Assembly (NCBI RefSeq): GCF_000429345.1
Contig: NZ_AUBR01000027.1
Coordinates: forward strand, 1-45,085
DNA length: 45,085 nt
Source: Desulfovirgula thermocuniculi DSM 16036
Lineage (GTDB): Bacteria; Bacillota; Desulfotomaculia; Desulfotomaculales; Desulfovirgulaceae
Direction: 5' to 3'
Positions 1 to 11,814 of the stretch are shown here, piece by piece. Every line of letters begins with the position of its first letter. The stretch's first letter is position 1. Under the pieces are notes generated by a model that worked only from the letters and a program-made list of their open reading frames with translations, was not told the DNA's origin and ran no database searches. Made by a program: the position numbers and the translations under genes.

Positions 1-297
<297 letters not shown>

Positions 298-346
298 TCC
301 GGCGGTGCCTCCGCTGTGAAGTTTTGAGGGAGCAGGGAAAGGAAAT

Positions 347-463
<117 letters not shown>

Positions 464-481
464 AGTCTTCCTACACGCAAG

Positions 482-515
482 CACCCCCGCAATTACGCGG
501 GGGTGTTCTCTTCTT
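482..515 (+). terminator. Rho-independent terminator of the rRNA operon
   Basis: Perfect 9-bp stem CACCCCCGC (482-490) / GCGGGGGTG (497-505) with a 6-nt loop and a T-rich tail TTCTCTTCTT. It lies 18 nt after 5S rRNA. Confidence 0.9.
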
Positions 516-545
516 GCGGATTGCGTGTTAAGATTATTAGGGGTT

Positions 546-1298
546 ATGCAAAATTGCTGGGCGGGGGGATCGCATTTGCAGGAACTGGCGGAAAAGCTGA
601 CCGGGTGGCTGAGGGAACAGGTAGAGCAGAGGGGGGCACGCGGCCTGGTGGTAGGGATCAGCGGCGGGGTAGATTCGGCGGTAACCGCCGCCCTTTGCAA
701 GCGTGCCTGCCCGGAGAACGTGCTGGGGCTCATCATGCCGTGTTTCAGCGACCCGCAGGACGCCGCGGACGCACGGCTGGTGGCGGAGACCTTTGCCATA
801 CCCTACAAGGTGGTCAACCTGGACGAACCTTTTGCCCTGCTGGTGCGCCTGTTCACCGGCGAGGAGTACGACCCCCAGAAGAAGGACCTTGCCGTGGCCA
901 ACATCAAACCGCGCCTGCGCATGGTTACGCTTTATTACTACGCCAACCGCTACGGGTACCTGGTAGCGGGTACGGGCAACCGCACCGAGCTGACCGTGGG
1001 CTACTTCACCAAGTACGGAGACGGCGGCGTAGATCTTTTGCCCATTGGAAACCTGGTGAAACGCCAGGTATACGAGCTGGCCGGTTACCTGGGTGTGCCG
1101 CAGCGGGTTATAGAAAAGACCCCTTCTGCCGGCCTGTGGCCGGGCCAGTGCGATGAAGCGGAAATGGGCTTGACCTACCGCGAGCTGGACGAGTTTATCC
1201 TCACCGGCCAGGGAGACGAAAGGGTAAGGGAAACCGTCAAGTTCTTGGCGCTGAAAAACGCTCATAAAAGCCAGCTGCCGGCCCTCCCGCCTTTCTAA
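546..1298 (+). CDS. nadE: NH3-dependent NAD+ synthetase
   Basis: Catalyses the last step of NAD synthesis, amidation of deaminoNAD with ATP, in the cytoplasm. The ATP-pyrophosphatase P-loop reads SGGVDSA about 36 residues in. The family block AGTGNRTELTVGYFTKYGDG follows, as does a C-terminal EMGLTYRELDE segment. At 240-250 aa it has the size of the ammonia-using form and no glutaminase domain. The frame is open back into the 5S rRNA gene, so the start must be internal. ATG 546 is annotated; TTG 576 has better spacing (about 8 nt) from a GGGGGG ribosome binding site at 562-568 and may be the true start, giving 240 aa. No clear promoter was seen between the rRNA terminator and the gene. Confidence 0.93.
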   Translation: MQNCWAGGSHLQELAEKLTGWLREQVEQRGARGLVVGISGGVDSAVTAALCKRACPENVLGLIMPCFSDPQDAADARLVAETFAIPYKVVNLDEPFALLVRLFTGEEYDPQKKDLAVANIKPRLRMVTLYYYANRYGYLVAGTGNRTELTVGYFTKYGDGGVDLLPIGNLVKRQVYELAGYLGVPQRVIEKTPSAGLWPGQCDEAEMGLTYRELDEFILTGQGDERVRETVKFLALKNAHKSQLPALPPF

Positions 1299-1336
1299 AA
1301 AAGCATTAGCTTTTGTGTAGAAAGGAGTTGGTGGCC

Positions 1337-2068
1337 ATGGCTGGGCACTCCAAATGGGCAAACATAAAGCGTAAAAAAGCCAAGGTGGATGCCCAGAAAG
1401 GAAAGATCTTTACCCGCCTGGCCAGGGAGATCATGGTGGCCGTGCGTCAAGGCGGCGGGGATCCCGATAACAACCCCCGCCTGAAAGCTGCCATCCTGCG
1501 GGCCAAAGAGGCCAATATACCCAGCGAAAACATCCAGCGGGCCATCCAAAAGGCCCTGGGTGAAACGGGGGCTGCCAGCTATGAGGAAGTGGTTTACGAG
1601 GGTTACGGCCCCGGCGGTGTGGCGGTGATGCTGGAAATCATTACCGACAACCGCAACCGCACGGCCAGCGAGATTCGCCATCTCTTTTCCCGCCACGGCG
1701 GCAACCTTGGCGAGGCCGGGTGCGTTTCCTGGCTGTTTTCCAAGAAGGGCGTGATCATCGTGGCCAGGGACGGGGTGGACGAGGACGAGCTGATGCTCGT
1801 GGCCCTGGAGGCGGGTGCCGAGGACGTTAAAACCGCAGAAGGCGAGTTTGAAGTGCTCACCGATCCCGCCGATTTTGAAAAGGTACGCCAGGCGCTGGTG
1901 GAAAGGGGCCTCCCGGTGCTCGACGCGGAAGTTACCATGGTGCCCCAGACTACCGTTAAGCTAAACGGCAAGGAAGCGGAGCAGATGATGCGCCTGATTG
2001 ACGCTCTGGAGGACCGCGACGACGTCCAGGAAGTGTACGCCAATTTTGAGCTTGAAGAGGCAAGCTAA
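1337..2068 (+). CDS. yebC: YebC/PmpR family protein (TACO1 family)
   Basis: Starts with the family hallmark [14 protein letters not shown], rich in basic residues. It is 243 aa, the usual length for the three-domain YebC fold. Members have been described as DNA-binding regulators and, more recently, as factors that help ribosomes through polyproline stretches; which applies here cannot be told. ATG 1337 is chosen because it begins the canonical N terminus and sits about 9 nt after AAAGGAG; an in-frame GTG at 1331 is too close. In Firmicutes the gene often lies upstream of bofC and ruv genes, as here. Confidence 0.95.
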   Translation: MAGHSKWANIKRKKAKVDAQKGKIFTRLAREIMVAVRQGGGDPDNNPRLKAAILRAKEANIPSENIQRAIQKALGETGAASYEEVVYEGYGPGGVAVMLEIITDNRNRTASEIRHLFSRHGGNLGEAGCVSWLFSKKGVIIVARDGVDEDELMLVALEAGAEDVKTAEGEFEVLTDPADFEKVRQALVERGLPVLDAEVTMVPQTTVKLNGKEAEQMMRLIDALEDRDDVQEVYANFELEEAS

Positions 2069-2078
2069 AGGAAAAAGA

Positions 2079-2108
2079 GTATGATCCCGGCGGGAAATGG
2101 CCATAATA
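2079..2108 (+). promoter_or_regulatory. candidate sigma-G-type promoter of bofC
   Basis: GTATG (2079-2083), 18 bp spacer, CATAATA (2102-2108). The -10 matches the forespore pattern CAnnnTA; the -35 matches GnATw at four of five positions. It would start transcription about 33 nt before ATG 2148. BofC is a forespore protein in Bacillus, so the location makes sense, but the match is short and may be chance. Confidence 0.35.
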
Positions 2109-2147
2109 TATTGCTGACGCAAGGTATTGAACGGGAGCCGCGGGATC

Positions 2148-2774
2148 ATGCTCTTGAGGTTTTTTTATGCCCTGATAGGCCTGTGCATGGCATTGGGCGT
2201 GGCCGGCGCCATTTACGCCGGGCTCTGTTACTTTTTTCCCGAGCCCCTGCGCAAGCCCCAGCTGGCGGCCACGGGCCACATCCGCCCGGGTGCGCTTTAC
2301 GTGCAGGAGGAAAGGGAGTACCTCTGCGGCGACGTGCAGGTAAGCCTCGCGGGACGGGTGGATGGCCGGGCGGCCCTCTTAAAGCGCTATCCCGCTTCCG
2401 CGGGGTGGGAGCTTGAAGAAAGGGGCGGTACGGTGATGGCCCGGCAGCGCATAGAGGATTTCTGCCCCGAGCACCGTAACTACCGCCACCTGGGCATTCA
2501 CGACGGCTACCTGGCCGTTTTTGAGGGTCCCCTGGGCCATAACGAGAAACTCCTGCGGGTAGAGAGGAGCCTGCCGGTGGCGCAGCTTCACCCCGATTTG
2601 CAGCTAAAGCTTTACCGCGCCATGGATTTCGGGCGCCAGGATGCGGAAACCAGGGCCGTGCTTAAGACCGAGCTGGAGTTTTCTTCCGAGCAGGCGGCCA
2701 GCGCCTTCCTGGACAACCTCGATGAGGGGGCCGGCTCCGGTGCCTGGAGGCCTCCCCGCGAGGGCGCGCAGTAG
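2148..2774 (+). CDS. bofC: BofC-like sporulation checkpoint protein
   Basis: BofC-like protein of 208 aa. An N-terminal hydrophobic segment (about residues 3-28, LRFFYALIGLCMALGV...) acts as signal or anchor, followed by a soluble region with a BofC C-terminal-like block (EDFCPEHRNYRHLGIHDGYL, then the EGPLG region). In Bacillus subtilis, BofC sits in the forespore intermembrane space, inhibits the SpoIVB protease and so delays sigma-K activation. Position also supports the call: bofC lies next to ruvA in Bacillus and here precedes ruvC. ATG 2148 is preferred over TTG 2127 because it puts the hydrophobic segment at the N terminus with GGGAG 10 nt upstream. Confidence 0.8.
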   Translation: MLLRFFYALIGLCMALGVAGAIYAGLCYFFPEPLRKPQLAATGHIRPGALYVQEEREYLCGDVQVSLAGRVDGRAALLKRYPASAGWELEERGGTVMARQRIEDFCPEHRNYRHLGIHDGYLAVFEGPLGHNEKLLRVERSLPVAQLHPDLQLKLYRAMDFGRQDAETRAVLKTELEFSSEQAASAFLDNLDEGAGSGAWRPPREGAQ

Positions 2775-2781
2775 TGGGGCG

Positions 2782-2816
2782 GCCCGGGAACGCGTTGTTC
2801 CCGGGCTTTAAATTTT
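2782..2816 (+). terminator. Rho-independent terminator after bofC
   Basis: Perfect 10-bp stem GCCCGGGAAC (2782-2791) / GTTCCCGGGC (2797-2806) with a 5-nt loop, then TTTAAATTTT. It separates bofC from the ruv genes. Confidence 0.85.
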
Positions 2817-2870
2817 GCCCGTCTGGAGGAAAGCGCTGCACGGCGTGGAATTTCCAACAGGGGCGAGAAG

Positions 2871-3350
2871 ATGCGCGTTATGGGCGTTGATCCCGGTGTG
2901 GCCGTTACCGGTTACGGTGTGGTGGAGCTGGAAAACGGGCGCTTGACGGCGCTGGCCTATGATGTTATAAAAACCAATGCGGGCGTGGATCTGCCGGAAC
3001 GCCTGCGCCTGCTCTACGAGCGGGTCCTGGCACTCCTCGAGCGGTACCGGCCTCAGTGGCTGGCCCTGGAAGAGCTGTTTTTCAGCAGGAACGCCCGTAC
3101 GGCTTTTTCCGTAGGGCAGGCCCGGGGAGTGGTCCTGCTGGCCGCTGCCGTGCGCGGCCTCGGCGTGGCCAGCTACACGCCGCTGGAAGTCAAGCAGGCG
3201 GTGGCGGGGTACGGGCGTGCTTCCAAGGCCCAGGTGCAGTACATGGTGCGGGCAATTTTAAATTTGCCTTCCACGCCGCACCCCGACGACGTGGCCGATG
3301 CGCTGGCCGTAGCCATCTGCCACGCCCACAGGCTGGGTGGTTTTTGGTGA
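2871..3350 (+). CDS. ruvC: Holliday junction resolvase RuvC
   Basis: Endonuclease that cuts Holliday junctions symmetrically, working with RuvAB. The RNase H-like acidic residues are visible: D7 in GVDPG, E67/E68 in LEELFF, and the C-terminal pair around D140 and D143 in HPDDVADAL. Its 159 aa is the normal length. ATG 2871 follows the purine stretch AGGGGCGAG. The stop overlaps the ruvA start (GTGA), so the two are translationally coupled. Confidence 0.97.
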   Translation: MRVMGVDPGVAVTGYGVVELENGRLTALAYDVIKTNAGVDLPERLRLLYERVLALLERYRPQWLALEELFFSRNARTAFSVGQARGVVLLAAAVRGLGVASYTPLEVKQAVAGYGRASKAQVQYMVRAILNLPSTPHPDDVADALAVAICHAHRLGGFW

Positions 3351-3922
3351 TTGCCTATCTGTGCGGTCAACTGGTGGACGTCCTGGAAGAAGGGATTGTG
3401 GTGGAAGCAGGGGGCATCGGCTACCTGGTAAAGGTGCCCTGGCCTCTGTTGAGGTCTTTGCCGCCAAGGGGCCAGGAAATCCGCCTGTACACCCACCTGA
3501 TCTGGAAGGAGGAGGGGCCTGCCCTGTACGGCTTTGGGAGCCCCGCGGACCGCGAGGTCTTCCGCAAGCTGCTGGGGGTCGGCGGCATCGGGCCCCGGGG
3601 GGCGCTGGCCATCCTCTCGGTCCTTTCGCCCCAGGCGCTGCAAAGGGCGGTGGCGGAGGAAAACGAGGCCGTCCTTACCGCCGTTCCGGGCATAGGCAAG
3701 AAGACCGCCCGCCGCATCATCCTGGAGCTCAAGGACAAGCTGCCCCCCGGCCAAGGCGGCGTGCCGGCGGGCAAGGAAGAGGAGGAGGCCGTGGCCGCCC
3801 TGCTGGCGCTGGGGTACGGCGAAGCAGAAGCAAGGCAGGCCGTGCGGGAGGCGGCGGGCCGGCTGGGAAGGCGGCCGGCGGAAGAGCTCTTGCGCCAGGC
3901 CCTGCGGCATTTGGGGCGCTAG
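3347..3922 (+). CDS. ruvA: Holliday junction branch migration protein RuvA
   Basis: 191 aa. It binds four-way junctions as a tetramer and loads RuvB. It begins VIAYLCGQLVDV, the OB-fold domain. Two helix-hairpin-helix motifs follow (VGGIGPRGALAIL and VPGIGKKTARRIILELKDKL), then an acidic linker and a C-terminal three-helix domain that contacts RuvB. GTG 3347 is chosen because it overlaps the ruvC stop by 4 nt and begins exactly at the family N terminus; the open frame extends much further upstream but that part is a shadow of ruvC. Confidence 0.96.
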   Translation: MIAYLCGQLVDVLEEGIVVEAGGIGYLVKVPWPLLRSLPPRGQEIRLYTHLIWKEEGPALYGFGSPADREVFRKLLGVGGIGPRGALAILSVLSPQALQRAVAEENEAVLTAVPGIGKKTARRIILELKDKLPPGQGGVPAGKEEEEAVAALLALGYGEAEARQAVREAAGRLGRRPAEELLRQALRHLGR

Positions 3923-3944
3923 CCGGGGATGCGGGGAGGTGTAA

Positions 3945-4970
3945 TTGGTGGAGGAAAGGCTTCTATCCGCTGTCCTTCGCCCGGAAGACGAAGAGAGCGA
4001 GCGCGCTTTAAGGCCCCGCAGGTTAAAGGATTTCATCGGCCAAGAAAAGGTCAAGGAAAGCCTGGCCGTTTTTATTCACGCCGCCAGAGCCCGCGGCGAA
4101 GCGCTGGACCACGTGCTGCTGTTTGGGCCGCCGGGGCTGGGAAAAACCACCCTGGCGGGCATCATCGCTGCCGAGCTGGGCGTGAACCTGCGCGTAACTT
4201 CCGGGCCGGCCATTGAAAGGCCCGGGGACCTAGCGGCCATCTTAACCAACCTTTCCCCGGGGGACATCTTGTTCATCGACGAGATCCACCGCCTCTCCCG
4301 GGCGGTGGAGGAAATACTTTACCCGGCCATGGAGGACTTTGCCCTGGATATCGTCATCGGCAAGGGGCCGGGGGCCCGGTCGCTGCGCCTCACGCTGCCG
4401 CGCTTTACCCTCATCGGGGCCACCACGCGCGCCGGGCTCATTACCTCCCCCCTGCGTGACCGCTTTGGTATCATCCTGCGGCTGGACTACTACCAGGTGG
4501 AAGAGCTGGTGCAGATAGTGACGCGCTCGGCGCGCATCCTGGGCATAGCCACGGAGCCGGAAGGCGCGCTGGAAATTGCCCGGAGGTCGCGGGGGACGCC
4601 GCGCGTGGCCAACCGGCTTTTAAAGCGGGTGCGGGATTACGCCCAGGTGAAGGCCCAGGGGGTAATTACCGGTCCGGTGGCGCAGGCCGCCCTGACCTTC
4701 CTGGGCGTGGATGCCCTCGGCCTCGATCATACCGACCGGAAGCTCCTGCGCATAATTATTGAAAAGTTTAACGGCGGGCCCGTAGGGCTGGAAACGCTGG
4801 CTGCCGCAACCGGCGAGGAGGCGGGCACCCTGGAGGACGTTTTTGAACCCTACCTCATGCAGGCCGGCCTCCTGGCGCGCACGCCGAGGGGCCGCATGGC
4901 CACCCCCGCTGCCTACCGGCACCTGGGCCTGCCCCCGCGCCAACGCTGCGACCAGCAAAGCCTGTGGTGA
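3945..4970 (+). CDS. ruvB: Holliday junction DNA helicase RuvB
   Basis: AAA+ motor that drives branch migration. Walker [11 protein letters not shown], Walker [11 protein letters not shown], sensor 1 GATTRAG and the arginine finger region (SPLRDRFG) are all present. A C-terminal winged helix follows. Its 341 aa is typical. TTG 3945 or GTG 3948 follows GGGGAGGT at 3933-3940; GTG 3948 has the better spacing. Third gene of the ruvCAB operon, followed after 6 nt by queH. Confidence 0.97.
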   Translation: MVEERLLSAVLRPEDEESERALRPRRLKDFIGQEKVKESLAVFIHAARARGEALDHVLLFGPPGLGKTTLAGIIAAELGVNLRVTSGPAIERPGDLAAILTNLSPGDILFIDEIHRLSRAVEEILYPAMEDFALDIVIGKGPGARSLRLTLPRFTLIGATTRAGLITSPLRDRFGIILRLDYYQVEELVQIVTRSARILGIATEPEGALEIARRSRGTPRVANRLLKRVRDYAQVKAQGVITGPVAQAALTFLGVDALGLDHTDRKLLRIIIEKFNGGPVGLETLAAATGEEAGTLEDVFEPYLMQAGLLARTPRGRMATPAAYRHLGLPPRQRCDQQSLW

Positions 4971-4976
4971 TGCGCC

Positions 4977-5513
4977 GTGAGGATCCTCCTGCACATTTGC
5001 TGTGCGCCCTGCGCCATTTACCCCGTTGACTTTCTGCGCCGCGAGGGGCACGGGGTGCACGGCTATTTCTTTAACCCCAACATTCACCCCTACACGGAAT
5101 GGGAGAGGCGTAAGGCGGCCCTGCAGCGGTACGCGGAAGAACAGGGCCTGCCGGTGATCTACGAGCCGGAGTACCGCCCGGAAGATTACCTGCGCTTGGT
5201 GGTTTTCCGCGAGGCGCAGCGCTGCCAGTTCTGCTACGCGCTGCGTCTGGGCCAGGCGGTCAGGGTTGCCAGGAGGGGGGGGTTCGAGGCCTTTACCACC
5301 ACCCTCCTGGTAAGCCCTTATCAGAAACACGAGACCATCCGCGAGATAGGCCAGGCTCTTGGCGAGGAATACGGCGTGCCTTTTTATTACGTGGATTTCC
5401 GGCCCGGCTACAAGGAAGCCGTGGCCAGGTCCAGGGAGATGGGGCTCTACCGCCAGCAATACTGCGGCTGCCTCTTCAGCGAAAAGGAGCGCTACTGCCG
5501 CCGGGCAAGATAG
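4977..5513 (+). CDS. queH: Epoxyqueuosine reductase QueH
   Basis: 178 aa member of the QueH (DUF208) family, which reduces epoxyqueuosine to queuosine in tRNA in organisms without QueG. The opening ILLHICCAPCA carries the CCxxC metal-binding motif. Further cysteines lie in CQFC and in YCGCLFSEKERYC, in line with the Fe-S and metal ligands of the family. GTG 4977 follows ruvB closely. The functional link with queA and tgt about 2 kb downstream supports the call. Confidence 0.93.
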   Translation: MRILLHICCAPCAIYPVDFLRREGHGVHGYFFNPNIHPYTEWERRKAALQRYAEEQGLPVIYEPEYRPEDYLRLVVFREAQRCQFCYALRLGQAVRVARRGGFEAFTTTLLVSPYQKHETIREIGQALGEEYGVPFYYVDFRPGYKEAVARSREMGLYRQQYCGCLFSEKERYCRRAR

Positions 5514-5665
5514 CGGCGGAGGCAAGGAAGGAAACGAACGGCGCTCGTCCCTTAAAGAGCAACTTTGCGGACGGCCGAATACGAAACGAAACACGGCGCC
5601 GCCGAAGTTGGTTAACCGATGGCGCGAATGGCGTTGGTAATTATCTTTAGAGGGGGTTGCCGGCT

Positions 5666-5884
5666 GTGATGTACGGCATGGGTAAGATGCTGGCCCTTAT
5701 GGGGATCTTTCTCCTCCTGCTGGGGGGCATGCTCATGGCTACGGAGAGGATCTTTCACCTGGGCAGGCTTCCCGGGGACATCTTCATCCAGAAGGGCAAC
5801 TTTACCTTTTACTTCCCCATTGTCACCTCCCTCCTTTTAAGCCTTCTCCTCACCGTCATCCTTAACCTTCTCTTCCGCAGGTAG
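5666..5884 (+). CDS. small two-helix membrane protein, DUF2905-like
   Basis: 72 aa with two hydrophobic segments (about residues 6-25 and 45-68) around a central GRLPGDIFIQKG motif, which is typical of DUF2905 proteins. Function is unknown. Proteins of this kind are often found in this ruv-que-spoIID neighbourhood in Clostridia. GTG 5666 is chosen because it lies 9 nt after GGGGG (5652-5656); TTG 5657 would touch that site. About 150 nt between queH and this gene hold nothing recognisable. Confidence 0.8.
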   Translation: MMYGMGKMLALMGIFLLLLGGMLMATERIFHLGRLPGDIFIQKGNFTFYFPIVTSLLLSLLLTVILNLLFRR

Positions 5885-5896
5885 GGGGTCTTGCGG

Positions 5897-7326
5897 GTGC
5901 ACCGGTTAAAGAAAGGGCTTTTGTTGCTTTCCTTTTGGGTATGGGCGGCAATCCCGGGCGCCTGGCCTGCCGCAGCTAAGCAAGATGGCGGGCCCGAGAT
6001 GAGGGTGGGCCTCATCCTCCAGGCCCCCAAAATTGGCTTTGCCGTTGAAGGCAGTTATCAGTTAGTTGATTGTGCTACGCAAAAAGTCGTTTCCAGGCCC
6101 GCTCCGGGCCAGAACTTTGAGGTACGCTTTGCGCCGGGCGGCCTGGAGTTGTCCTGCGAGGGCCAGCGGGTGGGCGTTTTTGCGGGCCCGCTCCTGGTGC
6201 GGGAAGAGGTCAAACGCGTGGCCGCCCTGGCCAGAGGGGGAAGCCTCTCCTTCCCGGAGGCCCCGGTTTACGCCCTGGGGGCGCAGGGGAGACAGGCGAG
6301 CGCGGCTTCCCTGTCCGGCCTGAGTGTCATTGCCGCCGGAGGCAAAACGGTTAGGCTCGCGCCGGAGCGCGGCACCGGCCTGGTGGCCCTTTCTTACCAG
6401 GGGGAAAGGCGCCGCTACCGGGGGAACATGGAGCTGCGCGCGGACGGGCAGGGCATAACGGCCATAAACCGCCTCCCCCTGGAGGAGTACCTTTACGCAG
6501 TGGTGCCGTCGGAGATGCCCGCATACTGGCCGCCGGAGGCCTTAAAGGCCCAGGCGGTGGCCGCCCGCAGCTACGCGCTGGTCAGCCGCAGCGGCAACAG
6601 CGGCCAGGCCTACGACCTGCTGGCCGACCAGAGGAGCCAGGTCTACCGGGGGTACGACGCGGAGCACCCGGCCGCCACGCGGGCGGTGGAGGAAACCCGC
6701 GGCGTGGTCCTCACCTACCGGAACCAGGTGGCCAGCGCCGTTTTCCACAGCTCCAGTGGGGGCTACACGGAAAACAGCGAGGACGTATGGGCAAAAAAGG
6801 TGGATTACCTGCGTTCCCGTCCGGACCCCTACGACCGCCACCCGTCCAATCCCCACTATAACTGGAGCGTTACCTATACGGCTGAACAGTTGAAAGAACA
6901 GCTGGCCTCCCGCGGCTACCGCTTCGGCCAGGTATACGACCTGGAGGTGCTGGAGCGCACCTCCAGCGGCGCCAGGGTGAAGGCCCTGCGCGTCATCGGT
7001 ACGGATGAGCAGGGGAAGCCCCTGGTGGTGGAGATCGGGCGCGACCCGACCAAGGCCCGGGCCGACGAGGTGCGCCGGGCGCTGGGGCTGAAGAGCGCCC
7101 TCTTTACCCTGGAAAAGACGTACTCCGCGGCGCCGGGGCAGCAGCCCAGGCGGCTGGCCGGCGTGACTTTCCGCGGCAGCGGCTGGGGGCACGGCCTGGG
7201 GATGTCCCAGTACGGTGCCCTGGGCTTGGCGGAGAAAGGTTATAGCTACCAGGAAATCTTGTCATACTATTACCCGGGCACCGCCCTGGCCCCCAACTAC
7301 GGAGAAAAGGCAGCAGGTGATGCTTC

Positions 7327-7330
<4 letters not shown>
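5897..7330 (+). CDS. SpoIID/LytB-domain protein, spoIID-like
   Basis: 477 aa, secreted or membrane-anchored: a basic start, then a hydrophobic stretch ([20 protein letters not shown]) as signal peptide. The SpoIID/LytB domain is clear: [48 protein letters not shown], and near the C terminus [15 protein letters not shown]. SpoIID is a lytic transglycosylase that acts on glycan during forespore engulfment; this is one of several paralogues that clostridial spore formers carry. GTG 5897 is preferred to TTG 5891, which is only 2 nt from the GGGGG site. The stop overlaps the queA start. Confidence 0.9.
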
Positions 7331-9509
<2,179 letters not shown>

Positions 9510-9542
9510 TTTTTAACGTTACCAAGGAAAGGAGGTTTTTTA

Positions 9543-9830
9543 GTGAACCAGCTTAACCCGCAATTGGTCACCCTGCTCTACGTGGTGGGGCTTTTTGCCC
9601 TCATGTATTTCCTGCTCATCCGCCCGCAGCAGGTGCGCCAGAAAAAGCACCAGGAAATGCTCAGGAACCTCAAGGTAAACGACCCGGTGGTCACCGTGGG
9701 GGGCATTTACGGCACCATCGTCAAGATTAAAGAAGATACGGTGGTGCTCCGGGTGGCGGACAACGTGCGCATCGAAGTTCTAAAAAACGCCATTGCCCAG
9801 GTTAGGCCGCGGGAAGAAGAGGAAAAGTAA
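9543..9830 (+). CDS. yajC: preprotein translocase accessory subunit YajC
   Basis: 95 aa. One N-terminal transmembrane helix (about residues 9-26) runs into the family signature FLLIRPQQVRQKKHQEML, followed by a small soluble domain (NDPVVTVGGIYGTIVKI). It associates with SecDF in the membrane. GTG 9543 sits after a good AAAGGAGG site. The yajC-secD-secF order is conserved, though here an HD-domain gene is inserted. Confidence 0.96.
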   Translation: MNQLNPQLVTLLYVVGLFALMYFLLIRPQQVRQKKHQEMLRNLKVNDPVVTVGGIYGTIVKIKEDTVVLRVADNVRIEVLKNAIAQVRPREEEEK

Positions 9831-9854
9831 TTTATAGAAGGATTTTGCCAGGGA

Positions 9855-10526
9855 GTGGGCGGATCGTTGGTTACCCTGGAGGACGTAAAGCGCAACTCTT
9901 TCATCGACAGCTTCATCCGCAAGGGGAACGAGTACCTGGGGGTGCTGGGCTTTACCGAACACGGCTACCGGCACCTGAACCTGGTGGCGAGCACCGCGCG
10001 GCAGATTTTGACCCAGCTTGGCTATTCCCAGCGGGAAGCCGAACTGGCGGCCATTGCAGGGTACCTGCACGACATCGGCAACGCCATAAGCAGGAACGAT
10101 CACGGTATTTCCGGCGCCCTGCTGGCCTTTTACTTTTTAAGCGGCATGGGGATGCCGGCGGAAGAGCTGGTGACGGTCATCTCGGCCATCGCCAACCACG
10201 AGGAGCAGTACGGCCAGCCGGTCAACAGCGTGGCGGCGGCCCTCATCGTGGCCGATAAATCCGATGTTCACCGCTCGCGGGTGCGCAACCCGGATTTTGC
10301 CACCTTCGACATCCACGACCGCGTGAATTACGCCGTGGAGCACGCCTTCCTGACGGTAAACAGCGGCAAGCGCACCATCACCATGGAGCTGGTCATCGAC
10401 ATCAACATCTGCCCGGTGATGGAATACTTCGAGATTTTCCTTACCCGCATGGCCCTGTGCCGGCGGGCGGCCAACTTCCTGAACTGCGATTTCGAGCTGA
10501 TCATTAACGGTTCCAGGCTGCTCTAG
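9855..10526 (+). CDS. HD-domain phosphohydrolase
   Basis: 223 aa. The HD metal-site residues are seen as H (EHGYRHLNLV), HD in AGYLHDIGNAIS with a following H in RNDHG, a later H (IANHEEQYG) and D (VADKSDVH). The family hydrolyses phosphate esters, often of nucleotides; the substrate cannot be inferred. A second half (about residues 150-223) contains no domain I recognise. It lies between yajC and secD with short gaps, so it is probably co-transcribed with the translocase genes. GTG 9855 is annotated; TTG 9867 is an alternative. Confidence 0.85.
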   Translation: MGGSLVTLEDVKRNSFIDSFIRKGNEYLGVLGFTEHGYRHLNLVASTARQILTQLGYSQREAELAAIAGYLHDIGNAISRNDHGISGALLAFYFLSGMGMPAEELVTVISAIANHEEQYGQPVNSVAAALIVADKSDVHRSRVRNPDFATFDIHDRVNYAVEHAFLTVNSGKRTITMELVIDINICPVMEYFEIFLTRMALCRRAANFLNCDFELIINGSRLL

Positions 10527-10551
10527 CTCTTTGGGGGAGGAGAAGGACTAA

Positions 10552-11811
10552 ATGAAGTGGGAAAAGCTTTTAATTTTGGCCCTGGTGGTGCTTCTGGTGG
10601 GCCTGGCGGCGGCTGCTTCCTTTGCTCCTATCTGGGAGCAGAGCCCCTTTTTAGGCAAGTACCTGCCGCTCATCAAGCACGTAAATCTGGGCCTGGACCT
10701 CCAGGGCGGCGTCCACGTGGTGCTGGAGGCCAAGGACACCCCGGAGGTCAAGGTTACCGATGAGAGCATGAAGCAGCTGAAAGCGGTTATCGAGCGCCGG
10801 GTCAACCAGTTTGGCGTGGCCGAGCCGGTCATCCAGCAGCAGGGCAAGAACCGGCTCATTGTGGAAATTGCCGGGGGCAATATAGACCCCGAGGAAGCCG
10901 TGCGCTCCCTGATCAAGACGGCCTACCTGGAATTTAAGACCGAAGACGGCCAGACGGTGGTCACCGGCGCGGACTTGAAGGACGCCATTGAGTCCAAAGA
11001 CGCCGTGAGCGGGGAAGTCAGGGTGGACCTCACCTTTAACCCGGCGGGCGCCAAAAAATTTGCCGACGCCACCGCCGCCAACGTGGGCCGGCGCATCGGC
11101 ATCTACCTTGACGGCGAGCTCATCCAGAACCCGGTGGTGAAGGAGCCCATACCCAACGGCAAGGCCCAGATTACCGGTTACCAGTCCCTGGAGGAGGCTC
11201 ATACCGTGGCCGTACTCCTGCGCTCCGGCGCCCTGCCGGTAAAGGTGGAGGTGGCCGAGAAGCGTGCCGTGGGCCCTGCCCTGGGCAGCGACTCCCTGGA
11301 TAAGTCCAAGCGGGCGGGGATTGTGGGCGTGGTGGCCATCCTCATCTTCATGGCCGTGTACTACCGCCTACCCGGCCTGGTGGCCGACTTTGCCCTGCTT
11401 ATTTACGCGCTCATCGTGCTGGCCATTTATGTGGCCATGCACGTGACCATGACCCTGCCCGGCATTGCCGCCTTCCTCCTTTCCCTAGGCATTGCCGTGG
11501 ACGCCAACGTGCTCATCTTCGAGCGCTTAAAGGAAGAGCTCCTGGTGGGCAAGAGCCTGCGCGCGGCCATTGATGCCGGCTTCAAACGCGCCTTTGTGGC
11601 CATCTTTGACTCCAACGCCACCACCCTCATTGCCGCCATTGTGCTCTACTTCTTCGGCACGGGCCCCATCCGCGGCTTTGCGGTGACCTTGAGCATAGGC
11701 ATCCTCACCAGCATGTTCACGGCCATTACCGTCACCCGCTGGCTCCTGCACCTGGTGGCGGGCAGCGGCCTGGTCAAAAACATCAAGGCATACGGAGCGG
11801 GGGTTATGTGA
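10552..11811 (+). CDS. secD: protein translocase subunit SecD
   Basis: 419 aa RND-type membrane protein that uses the proton gradient to help pull proteins out of the SecYEG channel. N-terminal helix, then NLGLDLQGGVHVVLEA (SecD signature), an extracytoplasmic P1 domain, and five C-terminal helices with GIAVDANVLIFERLKEE, which carries the charged residue in the membrane. It is shorter than the E. coli protein, as is common in Firmicutes. ATG 10552 follows GGGGGAGGAG. The stop is 3 nt before secF. Confidence 0.96.
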   Translation: MKWEKLLILALVVLLVGLAAAASFAPIWEQSPFLGKYLPLIKHVNLGLDLQGGVHVVLEAKDTPEVKVTDESMKQLKAVIERRVNQFGVAEPVIQQQGKNRLIVEIAGGNIDPEEAVRSLIKTAYLEFKTEDGQTVVTGADLKDAIESKDAVSGEVRVDLTFNPAGAKKFADATAANVGRRIGIYLDGELIQNPVVKEPIPNGKAQITGYQSLEEAHTVAVLLRSGALPVKVEVAEKRAVGPALGSDSLDKSKRAGIVGVVAILIFMAVYYRLPGLVADFALLIYALIVLAIYVAMHVTMTLPGIAAFLLSLGIAVDANVLIFERLKEELLVGKSLRAAIDAGFKRAFVAIFDSNATTLIAAIVLYFFGTGPIRGFAVTLSIGILTSMFTAITVTRWLLHLVAGSGLVKNIKAYGAGVM

Positions 11812-11814
11812 GCC

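Noticed and set aside
537-1361. Minus-strand frame opposite nadE
   Set aside because: Shadow of nadE; no motif, and many similar antisense frames exist in this GC-rich DNA.
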